A stretch of DNA of 64,000 nt from Corallococcus macrosporus DSM 14697 (lineage in GTDB: Bacteria; Myxococcota; Myxococcia; Myxococcales; Myxococcaceae). Of this stretch, positions 1 through 8,786 are shown piece by piece (positions within the stretch are counted from its first letter, which is position 1; every line of letters starts with the position of its first letter). The notes beneath the pieces were generated by a model, which was not told the origin of the DNA, did not search any database, and saw nothing but the letters and a program-made list of their open reading frames with translations. A program made the translations under genes and the position numbers. The stretch is from the NCBI RefSeq assembly GCF_002305895.1, contig NZ_CP022203.1, forward strand, positions 7,846,001 to 7,910,000. Direction: 5' to 3'.

Positions 1-30
1 ATCCATCCCCACACAAAGGAGCCGCACGTG

Positions 31-705
31 ATGAAGCATCCCCTTCCGGGGCTCGTCCTCGCCGCCTCGCTGTTCACCCAGAGCGCCTCGTTCGCGCAGT
101 CCGGCATGCCCGACGCCCCTCCGTCCCCGCAGGACACCGTGTCCGTTCAAAAGGGCATGGCCACCTACCGCGGCTACACCGCGCCCACGGACGAGAAGGC
201 GCTGCTCGACCGGCTGCACCTGGCGAACCAGAACGAAATCAAGGCGGGCCAGCTCGCCCAGCAGCGCTCGCAGAACCCCGACGTGAAGGCCTTTGGCGCC
301 ATCATGATGAAGGCGCACACCGCGCTGGACCAGAAGCTCACGTCCTACGCGCGCAGCAAGGGCCTGAAGCTGGCGGAGACACCCAAGCCGATGAACGACG
401 CGGAAGAGGCCGCCATGGCCAAGAGCAAGGCCACGATGGAGCAGCTCCAGGTCATCCGCGGCGCGCCCTTCGACTCCGCCTATCTGGCCTCGCAAGTCAC
501 AGGACATGACGCCGTCCTGGGCATGGTCCACACCGCCCAGAAGGCCCTGCCCAAGGCCTCTCCCGAGCTCGCCGCCATGCTCGACGACCTCGACAAGCAG
601 GTGCCCGCTCACCGGCATCAGGCCTGGTCCATGCTGGGCAAGCTGGGCGACGAGACAGGCGTGGGCGGCTCCGGGCCGGGGCACGAGCCCCCGCCGAAGC
701 CCTGA
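31..705 (+). CDS. DUF4142 family exported protein
   Basis: Secreted or periplasmic protein of 224 aa. An N-terminal signal peptide with a hydrophobic core at residues 5-20 has a likely cleavage site after Ala-Ser-Phe-Ala. The central region (about residues 50-180) is all-helical with the DUF4142 pattern: LHLANQNEIKAGQLA, then a segment with VKAFGAIMMKAHTALDQKL, and a later HDAVLGMVH motif. The family is ferritin-like in predicted shape and its function is not established. An AGGAG box at 17-21 fits the ATG at 31; a GTG at 28 is an alternative start. The C-terminal tail is a Gly/Pro-rich linker ending in PPPKP. Confidence 0.75.
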   Translation: MKHPLPGLVLAASLFTQSASFAQSGMPDAPPSPQDTVSVQKGMATYRGYTAPTDEKALLDRLHLANQNEIKAGQLAQQRSQNPDVKAFGAIMMKAHTALDQKLTSYARSKGLKLAETPKPMNDAEEAAMAKSKATMEQLQVIRGAPFDSAYLASQVTGHDAVLGMVHTAQKALPKASPELAAMLDDLDKQVPAHRHQAWSMLGKLGDETGVGGSGPGHEPPPKP

Positions 706-779
706 CCCGAGGCACGGCGCGCTTTCACACGCCGTACACACCCGCCTCCCGACGATGGAGGCGGGCACGCGCACGGGGC

Positions 780-1070
780 ATGATGACGCCCATGATGCCT
801 CAAACGCTGCCCCTGCCCCTCCTCGTCACCGTGAGCGCGCTGCTGAGCGGCTGCTTCAGCGACACGGACACCATCTGCGAGAGGCGGAAGGAGTGCTTCT
901 CGGACACGCTCAACGTCCAGTCCTGCGAGGACGACCTCCGCGACTGGATGGAGCGGCAGGACCAGGAGCGCCGCCGGGACACGCTCGCCGACTGCGCGGA
1001 CTGCGTCGGCAGCAAGACCTGCTCGCAGATTCGCACCGCCTGCATCGGCGCCTGCATGGGCGTCCCCTGA
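780..1070 (+). CDS. Small cysteine-rich lipoprotein, unknown function
   Basis: A 96-residue protein with a lipoprotein signal: a hydrophobic stretch ends in the lipobox LLSGC at about residue 23, so the mature protein would be membrane anchored. The mature part has eight further cysteines, several closely spaced (DCADC near the middle, ACIGAC near the end), which suggests disulfides or a metal site outside the cytoplasm. It has no family I recognise. Two starts are possible (ATG at 780 and at 783). It ends just before a strong hairpin that separates it from the convergent peptidase gene. Confidence 0.6.
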   Translation: MMTPMMPQTLPLPLLVTVSALLSGCFSDTDTICERRKECFSDTLNVQSCEDDLRDWMERQDQERRRDTLADCADCVGSKTCSQIRTACIGACMGVP

Positions 1071-1084
1071 GCCCCAAAGACAAC

Positions 1085-1113
1085 GGGGCCCGCATCTTCA
1101 CGATGCGAGCCCC
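1085..1113. terminator. Bidirectional hairpin between convergent genes
   Basis: GGGGC then CGCATC pairs with GATGCG then GCCCC across a 5-nt loop, with one mismatch in the stem. It lies between the stop of the small lipoprotein and the stop of the S9 peptidase. A second, shorter hairpin (CACCGCG/CGCGGTG, 1123-1139) follows at once. Neither has a clear U-tract. Confidence 0.55.
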
Positions 1114-1140
1114 GAGTACCGACACCGCGTCACGCGGTGA

Positions 1141-3177
1141 CTACTTGCGCGTCCACTGGTCCAGCCAGCCCAGGACTTCGTCGTGCCACTGCACGCTGTT
1201 GGCCGGGCGCAGCACCCAGTGGTTCTCCTCCGGGAAGTAGAGCAGCTTGGAGGGGATGCCCTTGCGCTGGAGCGCCGTGAAGGTGCCCAGGCCCTGCGTC
1301 TCCACCACGCGGAAGTCCTGGCCGCCGTGAATGACCATCATCGGCGTCTTCCACTTCGCGACGTGCTCAATCGGGTTGTGCTTGCTGTAGCCCGCCGGGT
1401 TCTCCCACGGCGTGCCCTTGTGCTCCCACTCCGGGAACCACAGCTCCTCGGTGTCGAAGTAGCCCATGCGCTCGTCGAGGATGCCGTCGTGGTTGACGAG
1501 GCACTTGAAGCCGTCCGGCCAGTTGCCCGCAATCCAGTTGATCATGTACCCGCCGTAGCTCGCGCCCAGCGCGCACATCTTGTCCTTGTTGATGAAGCTG
1601 TAGCGCTTGAGCGCCGCGGCCAGGCCCTTCTGCAGGTCCTCGAAGGGCTTGCCACCCCAGTCATCGGAGATGGAGTCGGTGAAGGCCTGCCCGTAGCCGG
1701 TGGAGCCGTGGAAGTCGACCATCACGGCCACGTAGCCGCGCCCCGCGTACACCTGCGGGTTCCACCGGTAATGGAAGTGATTGCCGAACGAGCCCTGCGG
1801 GCCGCCGTGGATGAGGAACGCCAGCGGGTACTTCTTCTTCGGGTCGAAGTTCACCGGCTTCACGACGTAGGCGTGGACCGTCTCGTTGTTCCAGCCGGGG
1901 AACGAGAACTGCTCGAAGGCCCCGAAGCGGATGCGGGCCAGCGCATCCTGGTTCACCTGGGTGATTTGGCGCGAGCCGGAGCCGTCCGCGTTCATCACGT
2001 GCAGGTCCGCGGGGGAGTCCAGGTCGTCGTACACGTAGACGATGCGGCCGCCAGCGGCCTGCTGGGGCGCGCCCGCGACGCCTTCCTTCGTGAGCTGGGT
2101 GGGCTTGCCCGTGGCCACGTCCAGCGCGAAGACAGGCTGCTGGCCCACGTGCCCGGCGCTGGCGAGGAGCGTCTTGCCGTCCGCGCTCCACGCGAGGCTG
2201 CCGACGGAGCGGTCCCAGTCCTGCGTGAGCACGCGCTCCTGGCCGCCGGGCCAGGCGCGGAGGATGACGCGGTAGCGGTCCGCCTCGAAGCCGGGGCGCG
2301 ACATGGCCAGGTAGGCCAGCGTCTTGCCGTCCGGGCTGAAGACGGGGCTGGTGTCGGTGGCGCGGTTCTTCTCCGTCAGCTTGCGCGGCTTCGTCTTTCC
2401 ACTGATGGGCGCGACGAAGAGGTCCAGGTCGGTGGACCAGGCCTCGGCGCGGCCCACGTCGCGCGCGGCGAAGACGATGCTCTTGCCGTCCGGCGTGAAG
2501 GTGAACTCCTCCGCGCCGCCGAAGGGCTTGGAGGGGCTGTCCGCGTCCATGCCCTTCATCACGTCCACGGCCGCGCCGCCGGCCACGGGCACGACGAAGA
2601 CGTGCGAGCGGCGGCCGTCCTTCCACGTGTCCCAGTGGCGGACGAAGAGCTTGTCGTAGGTGCGCCCGGTGGCCTTCCGCTTGGAGCGCTCCGCCTCGCG
2701 CTGCGTGTTGCACTCCAGCGTGGCGCAGTCCGGGAACACCTCCAGCGCCACGGCCAGCCGCGTGCCGTCCGGGGACAGGCGGAAGGCGCCCACGTCCAGG
2801 GGCAGCTTCGTCACCTGCACGGCCTCGCCGCCGTCGGTGGGCAGCCGCCATACCTGCGACGAGCCGCCGCGCGAGGACAGGAAGAAGAGGCTCTTGCCGT
2901 CCGGCGCCCAGGTGGGCTCGGAGTCGCCCGCCGGATGCGAGGTGAGCTGGCGCGGCGCCGCGCTGCCGTCGACGCCGACGAGCCACAGGTCGGTGAGCCC
3001 CCGGTTGGCCTCCATGTCCGTGGTGCGCAGGACGTAGGCGACCTGCTTCCCGTCGGGGGAGACGCGCGGGCTGCTCAGCCGGCGCAACGTGATCATGTCG
3101 TGGTGGGTGAAGGGCTGGGGCCGGGCCGGCGCCGGAGTGGCGCTCAGGGCCAGGGCCGCGAGAAGCGACAGCGGCAA
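1141..3177 (-). CDS. S9 family (prolyl oligopeptidase-type) exported peptidase
   Basis: Predicted serine peptidase of 678 aa that cleaves short peptides, probably acylaminoacyl- or dipeptidyl-peptidase-like. The N-terminal half carries WD40-like propeller strands with repeated SPDGK, APDGK and FTPDGK motifs. The C-terminal alpha/beta-hydrolase domain holds the triad: Ser in GASYGGYM (about residue 540), Asp in GGQDFRVV (about 620) and His in EENHWV (about 653). I chose the TTG start at 3177 because an AGGAG lies 6 nt upstream and the protein then begins directly with a signal peptide (PLSLLAALALSATPAPA). The longer open frame to 3282 has a non-homologous Pro/Arg-rich N-terminus. Confidence 0.85.
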   Translation of the reverse strand: MPLSLLAALALSATPAPARPQPFTHHDMITLRRLSSPRVSPDGKQVAYVLRTTDMEANRGLTDLWLVGVDGSAAPRQLTSHPAGDSEPTWAPDGKSLFFLSSRGGSSQVWRLPTDGGEAVQVTKLPLDVGAFRLSPDGTRLAVALEVFPDCATLECNTQREAERSKRKATGRTYDKLFVRHWDTWKDGRRSHVFVVPVAGGAAVDVMKGMDADSPSKPFGGAEEFTFTPDGKSIVFAARDVGRAEAWSTDLDLFVAPISGKTKPRKLTEKNRATDTSPVFSPDGKTLAYLAMSRPGFEADRYRVILRAWPGGQERVLTQDWDRSVGSLAWSADGKTLLASAGHVGQQPVFALDVATGKPTQLTKEGVAGAPQQAAGGRIVYVYDDLDSPADLHVMNADGSGSRQITQVNQDALARIRFGAFEQFSFPGWNNETVHAYVVKPVNFDPKKKYPLAFLIHGGPQGSFGNHFHYRWNPQVYAGRGYVAVMVDFHGSTGYGQAFTDSISDDWGGKPFEDLQKGLAAALKRYSFINKDKMCALGASYGGYMINWIAGNWPDGFKCLVNHDGILDERMGYFDTEELWFPEWEHKGTPWENPAGYSKHNPIEHVAKWKTPMMVIHGGQDFRVVETQGLGTFTALQRKGIPSKLLYFPEENHWVLRPANSVQWHDEVLGWLDQWTRK

Positions 3178-3356
3178 GGGAGTCTCCTGGTTCAGTCGCC
3201 CCGCCGCCACCCCACCCGAGGGGTGCGTCACGGGCACGGTTGTCGGGGGTGGACGCTGCCTGCTACGGCCCGCCCTGTCCACCTCCGCGTACCCGGGGTA
3301 CCACCTGGGCGCACTCCGCCATGACGCGGCGCTTCGACGCGGTTAGACACGGCCCC

Positions 3357-3977
3357 ATGAGCGAGCCCATCACCATCCGCGTCTGGTCTGATTACGTCTG
3401 CCCCTGGTGTTACGTGGGCTACGCCGAAGTCCAGAAGCTGAAGCAGGACTACGACGTCCAGATTGACTGGCGGCCCTTCTACCTGCGCCCGGAGACGCCT
3501 CCCGAGGGCCTCCCCCTGCCCGATTACGTGCGCGAGAAGATGAAGGACCCGAACAACCCGCTGAAGCTCCGCGCCCAGGCAGCCGGGCTCACGCTGGTGA
3601 TGCGAGAAGTCACCCCGTCCACCCGGCGCGCCCACGAGGCCACCGAGTACGCCCGCGAGCAGGGCCGCCTGGAGGCCTTCCACGGCGCCCTCCTGCGCCG
3701 CTACTGGAGCGAGGGCCAGGACCTCTGGCAGTGGGACACGCTCCGCGGCGCCGCCCAGGAGGCGGGCCTGGCCCCAGACGCGGTGCAGCGCGCCGTCGAG
3801 GAGGGCCGCTACACCCAGGTGGTGGAGCAGTCCATCCAGGAGGCGCGGAGCATCGGCGTCAGCGCGGTGCCCACCTTCGTGCTCGGTGAGCGCTTCGGCC
3901 TGCAGGGCGCGCAGGAGTACCCGGTGTTCCAGGAGGCCATGCGGCGCCTGGGCGCCACGCCCCGCGCGCGGCCGTGA
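3357..3977 (+). CDS. DsbA family oxidoreductase (FrnE-like)
   Basis: Thioredoxin-fold protein of 206 aa. It opens with the DsbA/FrnE signature: beta strand TIRVWSDYVCPWCYVG, with the redox CPWC pair at Cys15-Cys18. It is followed by the helical insertion (residues 50-140) and the cis-Pro loop VSAVPTFVLGERFGLQGAQ near the C-terminus, typical of the 2-hydroxychromene isomerase/DsbA superfamily. There is no signal peptide, so it should act in the cytoplasm, as FrnE proteins do in disulfide metabolism or stress. The start at 3357 puts the first strand at the N-terminus; the longer frame to 3240 has no homologous sequence. Confidence 0.85.
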   Translation: MSEPITIRVWSDYVCPWCYVGYAEVQKLKQDYDVQIDWRPFYLRPETPPEGLPLPDYVREKMKDPNNPLKLRAQAAGLTLVMREVTPSTRRAHEATEYAREQGRLEAFHGALLRRYWSEGQDLWQWDTLRGAAQEAGLAPDAVQRAVEEGRYTQVVEQSIQEARSIGVSAVPTFVLGERFGLQGAQEYPVFQEAMRRLGATPRARP

Positions 3978-3986
3978 GCGCCCTCG

Positions 3987-5267
3987 TCAGAGCCCCGTGA
4001 GCAGCACGAGCATCCGGCCGAGCGTCTCGCCGCCTCCGCTCCCCGCCAGCCCCTGGGCCAGCGCGTGGAGCTGGGGCGCCTGCTCGACGTGCTTCGCGAT
4101 GAGCTGGAAGCACTCCACCGCGGCGGCGTCGAGCCGGGCCCGGGACTCCGCCGTGTCCGCCGCGCCTTCCGTGCAGAGCGCCACCACCGTGGGGTGGCCG
4201 AAGAGCGTCCAGCAGAGCACCGCCTCGCGCAGCGCCATGCGGAACACGTAGTCCAGCACATGCGGCGCGTCGGTGAAGGGGTGGCGCAGCCAGTGGTTCA
4301 CCGCGTGGTGCCGCAGGTACTGCTCCACGCGCTGAGCAAGCCCGGGCGACAGCAGCGCCCGGCGCTCCGCGTAGCGGCGCCACGCGTCGTCGGGAAGCAG
4401 GTCCGCGCCGCCGTAGGACTCCAGCACCAGCTCCACCAGCGTGTGGAACCGCTCGCTCCGGACCGCGCCCAGGCGGGACTTCAGCGCCGCGGCGCAGATG
4501 CCCACCCACGGGCCTCCCGGCAGTGACAGCGCCGCGAAGCCCTCGTGCAGTGACGTCAGCGTCTCCTGCTGGGAGAAGGCGCGCAGCACCTCTGCCAGCA
4601 GGGCCTCCGCGCCCTCGCGCGCGTCACCGCGGAACACCTCCGTGCCCTGGAAGTAGAAGCCGTCCAGCCGGAGCCCGAGCTGCCCCAGCGCGAACAGCCT
4701 CGCGGCGAAGGGAAGCTCGCGGCGCTGGAGCACCGACAGCGCGGTGGCTCGCACGGCCTCCGCGTGTCGGGGCCACGCGTCCTCGCCAGCGCCGCTCAAG
4801 GCGCGCGCGTTTTCCGGGCGGAGCGCGAGGTCCTCCGCCACGGGCACGGGGTCCACGCCGTCCTCCGCCAGCAGGCACAGGCGGGCCACCTCCGGACACG
4901 CGAGCGAGCCCGTGACTTCCAGCCCATGCGCCCAGCGCGTGGCGACCCGGGGAAAGGTGGCGCACGCATCGGGCAGCGCGGCCTCGCCGTAGGCGCGGTG
5001 CAGGGAGCACGTCTTGCGCGCATCCAGGAACACGCAGTGCCCGTCCTCGCGCTTCGCGATGACGGCGTCGTCGCCGGGGCTGGCGTCGGGCTCCTTCCGG
5101 ACGAAGGACTCCACCCGCTCCGCGTCCGGCGTGCCCGCCACCGCCTGCTTCAGGCGCTGGAGGCGCGGCTCGCTGACGAGGACGACGAGCCCCGCGCAGC
5201 AGGTGTCCTCGCAGGCCTCCGCGAGGCACCTGAAGCGCGTCATGTACCGGGGCGCGGTGGCCGTCAT
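3987..5267 (-). CDS. FliB-like (flagellin lysine-N-methylase family) protein
   Basis: A 426-aa protein that begins with the cysteine cluster of the FliB family: Cys14, Cys19, Cys23 and Cys24 in RCLAEACEDTCCAG. Further cysteines follow in GHCVFLD, TCSLHRAYG and DACATFPR, as expected for an Fe-S or metal-binding site. FliB methylates lysines of flagellin in Salmonella; the chemistry is still debated. The remaining 250 residues are helical and Ala/Leu rich. It starts 9 nt after the stop of the upstream PilZ-Hsp70 gene on the same strand, so the two are probably co-transcribed. No flagellar gene is in the window and myxobacteria of this group lack flagella, so another protein target is likely. 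Confidence 0.75.
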   Translation of the reverse strand: MTATAPRYMTRFRCLAEACEDTCCAGLVVLVSEPRLQRLKQAVAGTPDAERVESFVRKEPDASPGDDAVIAKREDGHCVFLDARKTCSLHRAYGEAALPDACATFPRVATRWAHGLEVTGSLACPEVARLCLLAEDGVDPVPVAEDLALRPENARALSGAGEDAWPRHAEAVRATALSVLQRRELPFAARLFALGQLGLRLDGFYFQGTEVFRGDAREGAEALLAEVLRAFSQQETLTSLHEGFAALSLPGGPWVGICAAALKSRLGAVRSERFHTLVELVLESYGGADLLPDDAWRRYAERRALLSPGLAQRVEQYLRHHAVNHWLRHPFTDAPHVLDYVFRMALREAVLCWTLFGHPTVVALCTEGAADTAESRARLDAAAVECFQLIAKHVEQAPQLHALAQGLAGSGGGETLGRMLVLLTGL

Positions 5268-5276
5268 GGCGGCTTG

Positions 5277-8200
5277 CTACTTCCGGCCCAGCGCCTTCTT
5301 CACGAAGCCCCAGAAGCCACCCGCGCGCTCCTTGAGGTCGGCGCCACGGCGCTCCTCGGCGGCCTTCACGGACTCCTTGCTGACCTGGAGCTGCTTCTGG
5401 AGCTCCTCCGGCGAGTAGCGCGTGGCCAGCGTGGCCTTCACTTCCTTGCGCGTGGAGTACTCACGCGCCTCCACGTGCAGCACGCATTCGGAGTCCAGCT
5501 TGAGCGTCACCGCCACGCGGACCGAGCCCTTGGGCCCCTTGGGCAGGCCCTCGATGCGCACGGTGCCCAGGTACTCGTTGGCGGAGATGTGGTTGTCCTC
5601 GCCCTGGAAGATGGACAGCTCCAGGGCGGCCTCGTTGTCCTTCGTCGTGTTGATGGCGAAGGAGCGCTGCGCGGGCAGCGGGCTGTTGCGCTCGATGACG
5701 CGCTTGAAGGCGCCGCCGGGCATGGCCACGCCCACCGTCATCGGCAGCACGTCGATGAGCACCACGCTGCTCACCTTGTCCACGGAGCCGGAGTAGAGCG
5801 CCGCGCCCAGGGCCACCGCTTCATCCGCGTTGACGCTGGCCTGCGGCCCCTTGCCGAAGAGCGACTTGAGCTTGTCGCGCACCAGCGGCATGCGGCTCAT
5901 GCCGCCCACCAGGATGATGTCGTCCACCTCGGCGGCCTTCAGCTTCGCGTCCAGGAGCACGTCGCGCACCACGTCGATGGTGCGGCTGAGCAGCGGCTCG
6001 CAGATCTTCTCCAGCTCCTGCCGGTTCATGACGACGCGCAAATCCCGCGGCCTGCCCGCGTCGTCCATCATCAGCATGGGGATGTGGACCTCGAAGGTGT
6101 TGCGCTCGGACAGCGCCATCTTCGCGCGCTCGGCCGCGTCGCTCACGCGCGACAGGGCGATGCCGTCTCCCGTGAAGGCGATGCCCTCCTTCTCCTGGAA
6201 GCGCGCCAGCAGGAAGTCGACGATGAGGTTGTCGAAGTCGATACCGCCCAGGAAGATGTCGCCGCCGGTGCCGAGCACCTCGAAGACGTTCTTCTCGATT
6301 TTCAGGATCGTGGCGTCGAAGGTTCCGCCGCCCAGGTCGTAGACGAGGACCTTCTTGTTGAGGTCGCGGTTGAGGCCGTAGGCGAGCGCCGCGGAGGTGG
6401 GCTCGTTGAGGATGCGCTCCACCTTGAGCCCCGCGAGGATGCCGGACTTGCGGACGGCCTCACGCTGCGGCTCGGAGTAGTACGCGGGCACCGTCACCAC
6501 GGCGCGCTCCACCTTCTGGTTGAGGTGGGCCTCCGCCATCTCCTTGCACTCGCGCAGGATGATGGCCTGCACCTCTTCCAGCGACAGCGCGGTGTCCGCC
6601 AGGCGCACGGCGGCGCGGCCGGCGGAGTCGGGGACGATGTCGTAGTGGAAGCGCTCGCGGACCTGATTCACCACGGCGCTGTCATAGGGGCGGCCCACGA
6701 GCCGCTTCGCGCCGTAGATGGTGTGCTGCGGGCGCAGCACCAGCTGGTTCTTCGCGCGGTGGCTGACCAGCAGCTTGTTCTGCGCGTTGAGCGAGATGAC
6801 GGACGGGATGGTGTTGTAGCCCTCGCGCGAGCGCAGCACGATCGGCCGGCCGTTGGAGAGCAGCGCCACGCACGAGTTCGTCGTGCCCAGGTCGATGCCG
6901 ATGACGGGGCCCGTGCCGCTGAGCGGCCCCGGCGGAGGCAGGAACACCGTCTTCGGCAGGCCGTGCTCATCGAGCCCGGGCGCCTGCGCAAGCGCCTTCG
7001 CCGCGGCGGGCGCGAGCACCGTGGGCGACGCCAACGGCTCCGGGGCCCGAGGCGCCTCACGGCGGACCTGGGGGAGCCCCGGCGGGGGCGGCGGTGCCAC
7101 GGGAGGCGGTGGTGGAGGACGCACGGCCACCGGCGGCTGCACCGGCGCGGGCGGCGCCGCCGGCGCCGCGCGAGGAGGCGGAGGCGCGAGGGGCGGGGCC
7201 TCCTCCACGTCCTCGGACAGGTCGAGGTCGAACTCGATGCTGCCGCCTCCGGAGCTTGCCGGAGCGGGCGCTCGCGGCGAAGGCGGAGGAGGCGGCGGCG
7301 CCTTGCCCGCGTCACCAGCCAGGGCGATGTCGAACTCGAAGACGCCACCGGCCGACACGGGCGCGGGAGGCGGGGCCGCCGCGGCGCGCGGCGGGGGTGC
7401 CACGGGCGGCGCGGGGGGCGCGTCCTCCGTCAGGTCGAAGTCGAACTCGATGCCGCCGCCACCGGCGTGCGACGCGGCGGGCGCGGGCGGCGGGCCCTTG
7501 GGAGCCACGGGCGCGCGCGGAGGAGGCGGCGGTGCGGGCGGCGCGGGCTCGACGTCGCTCAGGTCCAGGTCGAACTCGAAGCTGCCACCGCTGGTGGCGG
7601 GCGCCGGAGGAGGCGCCACACGCGGCGGAGGCGCGGGCGCACGAGGTGGCTCCGCCACCGCGTCCCCCAGGTCCAGCTCGAACTCCAGGCCCCCGCCGCC
7701 GGCCGGCGCGGAGGGCGCCGGCTCCAGCTCCAGGGAGATGCCGACCTCGATGGGCGGCTCGTCGAGCGGCGCGCCCATGGCCACGGGGGCGTCCCCTGAC
7801 GGGCTCTCGATTTCGAACTCGAAGCCAGGCAGCGGCTCGTCGACCTCCAGGGACGTGGCGGAGGGGGGCGGCGTGCTCGCGATGAGCTCGTCGAGCGGGA
7901 TGTCCACGTCATTCGCGTCCGTCGGAGGCGGCGGCGAATAGGAGACGGGCACACGGCTGGGGGGCGGCGTCAGCGGCTCGTCCACCACGGGCGGCGCCAG
8001 GTCGAACGGCTCGTCCAGAACGGGCGCGGAGGAGCCACCCGTCGGCTCCAGGTCATCGAACAGGGAGTCGAGCGCCATGCCGCCCACGTCCGCGGGACGC
8101 GCGGGGGCGGCCACGGGACGAGGCGGCGCGGGCGCCGGACGGGCCTGGACCGGGGGCACGGGCGCCGGACGGGCGGGCGCCACGGCGGGCGCGATGGACG

Positions 8201-8642
8201 GCGCAATCGCAGGCGCCACGGCGGGCGCGATGGACGGCGCAATCGAAGGTGCCACGGACGGCGCAATCGAGGGCAGGGGCTGGACGGCGGGCCCGTTGGC
8301 CTCCGCCACGGCCTTGCGCATCGTCATCATTTCGACGAGCGCGCGGCTCGCCGTATCCAGCTCCTCGAACTGGAGCCCCATGCCCGGTGGCCCCGAGGGG
8401 TCTCCGACTTCGCGGACCCAGCGCACCAGGGCGGAGCCGCGCAGCACGCGCACGCCTCCGGCAATCTGCACCTCGAACTTGACGGGGGTCCCCACGGCCT
8501 GAGGGGTGCGCGAGCGGATGAACATTCCACCCGGGCTCAGGTTGGTGGCGAACTCCTCCGCGAAGCTCCCCACCGTCTCATGTTTCAGCTTCACCAGCAG
8601 GCCAACTGCTTTCCTGTCCGTGGTGCGCCTGCCTTGATCCAT
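5277..8642 (-). CDS. PilZ-domain / Hsp70 (DnaK-like) fusion with long proline-rich acidic-motif linker
   Basis: A 1121-aa multidomain protein. Residues 1-110 are a PilZ-like domain of the TIGR02266 type (DRKAVGLLVKLKH, then NLSPGGMFIRS). Residues 110-575 are a Pro/Ala-rich linker carrying SIAP/AVAP repeats and six acidic FEFDLDL-like motifs. From about residue 578 there is a complete Hsp70: phosphate-1 loop IGIDLGTTNSCVAL, phosphate-2 loop VYDLGGGTFDATI, adenosine motif LVGGMSRMPLV, then a substrate-binding domain (DVLPMTVGV). The lid is short and lacks the DnaK EEVD-like tail. The ATG at 8642 starts the PilZ domain; a TTG at 8726 is in frame. It is followed directly by the FliB-like gene. 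Confidence 0.9.
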   Translation of the reverse strand: MDQGRRTTDRKAVGLLVKLKHETVGSFAEEFATNLSPGGMFIRSRTPQAVGTPVKFEVQIAGGVRVLRGSALVRWVREVGDPSGPPGMGLQFEELDTASRALVEMMTMRKAVAEANGPAVQPLPSIAPSVAPSIAPSIAPAVAPAIAPSIAPAVAPARPAPVPPVQARPAPAPPRPVAAPARPADVGGMALDSLFDDLEPTGGSSAPVLDEPFDLAPPVVDEPLTPPPSRVPVSYSPPPPTDANDVDIPLDELIASTPPPSATSLEVDEPLPGFEFEIESPSGDAPVAMGAPLDEPPIEVGISLELEPAPSAPAGGGGLEFELDLGDAVAEPPRAPAPPPRVAPPPAPATSGGSFEFDLDLSDVEPAPPAPPPPPRAPVAPKGPPPAPAASHAGGGGIEFDFDLTEDAPPAPPVAPPPRAAAAPPPAPVSAGGVFEFDIALAGDAGKAPPPPPPSPRAPAPASSGGGSIEFDLDLSEDVEEAPPLAPPPPRAAPAAPPAPVQPPVAVRPPPPPPVAPPPPPGLPQVRREAPRAPEPLASPTVLAPAAAKALAQAPGLDEHGLPKTVFLPPPGPLSGTGPVIGIDLGTTNSCVALLSNGRPIVLRSREGYNTIPSVISLNAQNKLLVSHRAKNQLVLRPQHTIYGAKRLVGRPYDSAVVNQVRERFHYDIVPDSAGRAAVRLADTALSLEEVQAIILRECKEMAEAHLNQKVERAVVTVPAYYSEPQREAVRKSGILAGLKVERILNEPTSAALAYGLNRDLNKKVLVYDLGGGTFDATILKIEKNVFEVLGTGGDIFLGGIDFDNLIVDFLLARFQEKEGIAFTGDGIALSRVSDAAERAKMALSERNTFEVHIPMLMMDDAGRPRDLRVVMNRQELEKICEPLLSRTIDVVRDVLLDAKLKAAEVDDIILVGGMSRMPLVRDKLKSLFGKGPQASVNADEAVALGAALYSGSVDKVSSVVLIDVLPMTVGVAMPGGAFKRVIERNSPLPAQRSFAINTTKDNEAALELSIFQGEDNHISANEYLGTVRIEGLPKGPKGSVRVAVTLKLDSECVLHVEAREYSTRKEVKATLATRYSPEELQKQLQVSKESVKAAEERRGADLKERAGGFWGFVKKALGRK
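7215..7830 (-). repeat. Six acidic EFDLDL-type motifs in a proline-rich linker
   Basis: Within the PilZ-Hsp70 gene the peptide motif [F/L/I]-E-F-[D/E]-[L/F/I]-[D/A/E]-L-[S/G/T/A] occurs six times: FEFEIESPSGD, LEFELDLGD, FEFDLDLSD, IEFDFDLTED, FEFDIALAGD and IEFDLDLSED. The copies are separated by 35-60 residues of Pro/Ala. Five of the six follow a Gly- or Ser-rich step such as SGG or GGG, so the unit is periodic although the DNA has diverged. Confidence 0.8.
8179..8270 (-). repeat. 36-bp in-frame tandem repeat encoding AIAPSIAPAVAP
   Basis: A 36-bp unit (12 codons) is present about two and a half times in the linker of the PilZ-Hsp70 gene. It encodes alternating Ser-Ile-Ala-Pro and Ala-Val-Ala-Pro tetrapeptides. 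The copies are nearly identical at DNA level, so this part of the linker probably changes length by slippage. Confidence 0.75.
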
Positions 8643-8786
8643 GGCGAGGACAATCGCGGTACGCGCCGCGCCGCTCAAGTAGGTTTTGACCCCTCGGTCC
8701 CCTGCACGGCGAATGAGCGCCGACAAGTGGGCAATTCACCCACCTGTACCTTCCTGTATTCTCGGTGGCGTCCCTCGGGAGCCCTC

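Noticed and set aside
1183-3324. 713-codon open frame on the plus strand
   Set aside because: It is antisense to the S9 peptidase over its full length, is low-complexity (Arg/Ala/Val/Leu), and has no recognisable domain. High GC creates long antisense open frames.
4764-7799. 1011-codon open frame on the plus strand
   Set aside because: Antisense to the FliB-like and PilZ-Hsp70 genes, with extreme Arg/His/Gly composition; both sense genes have clear motifs.
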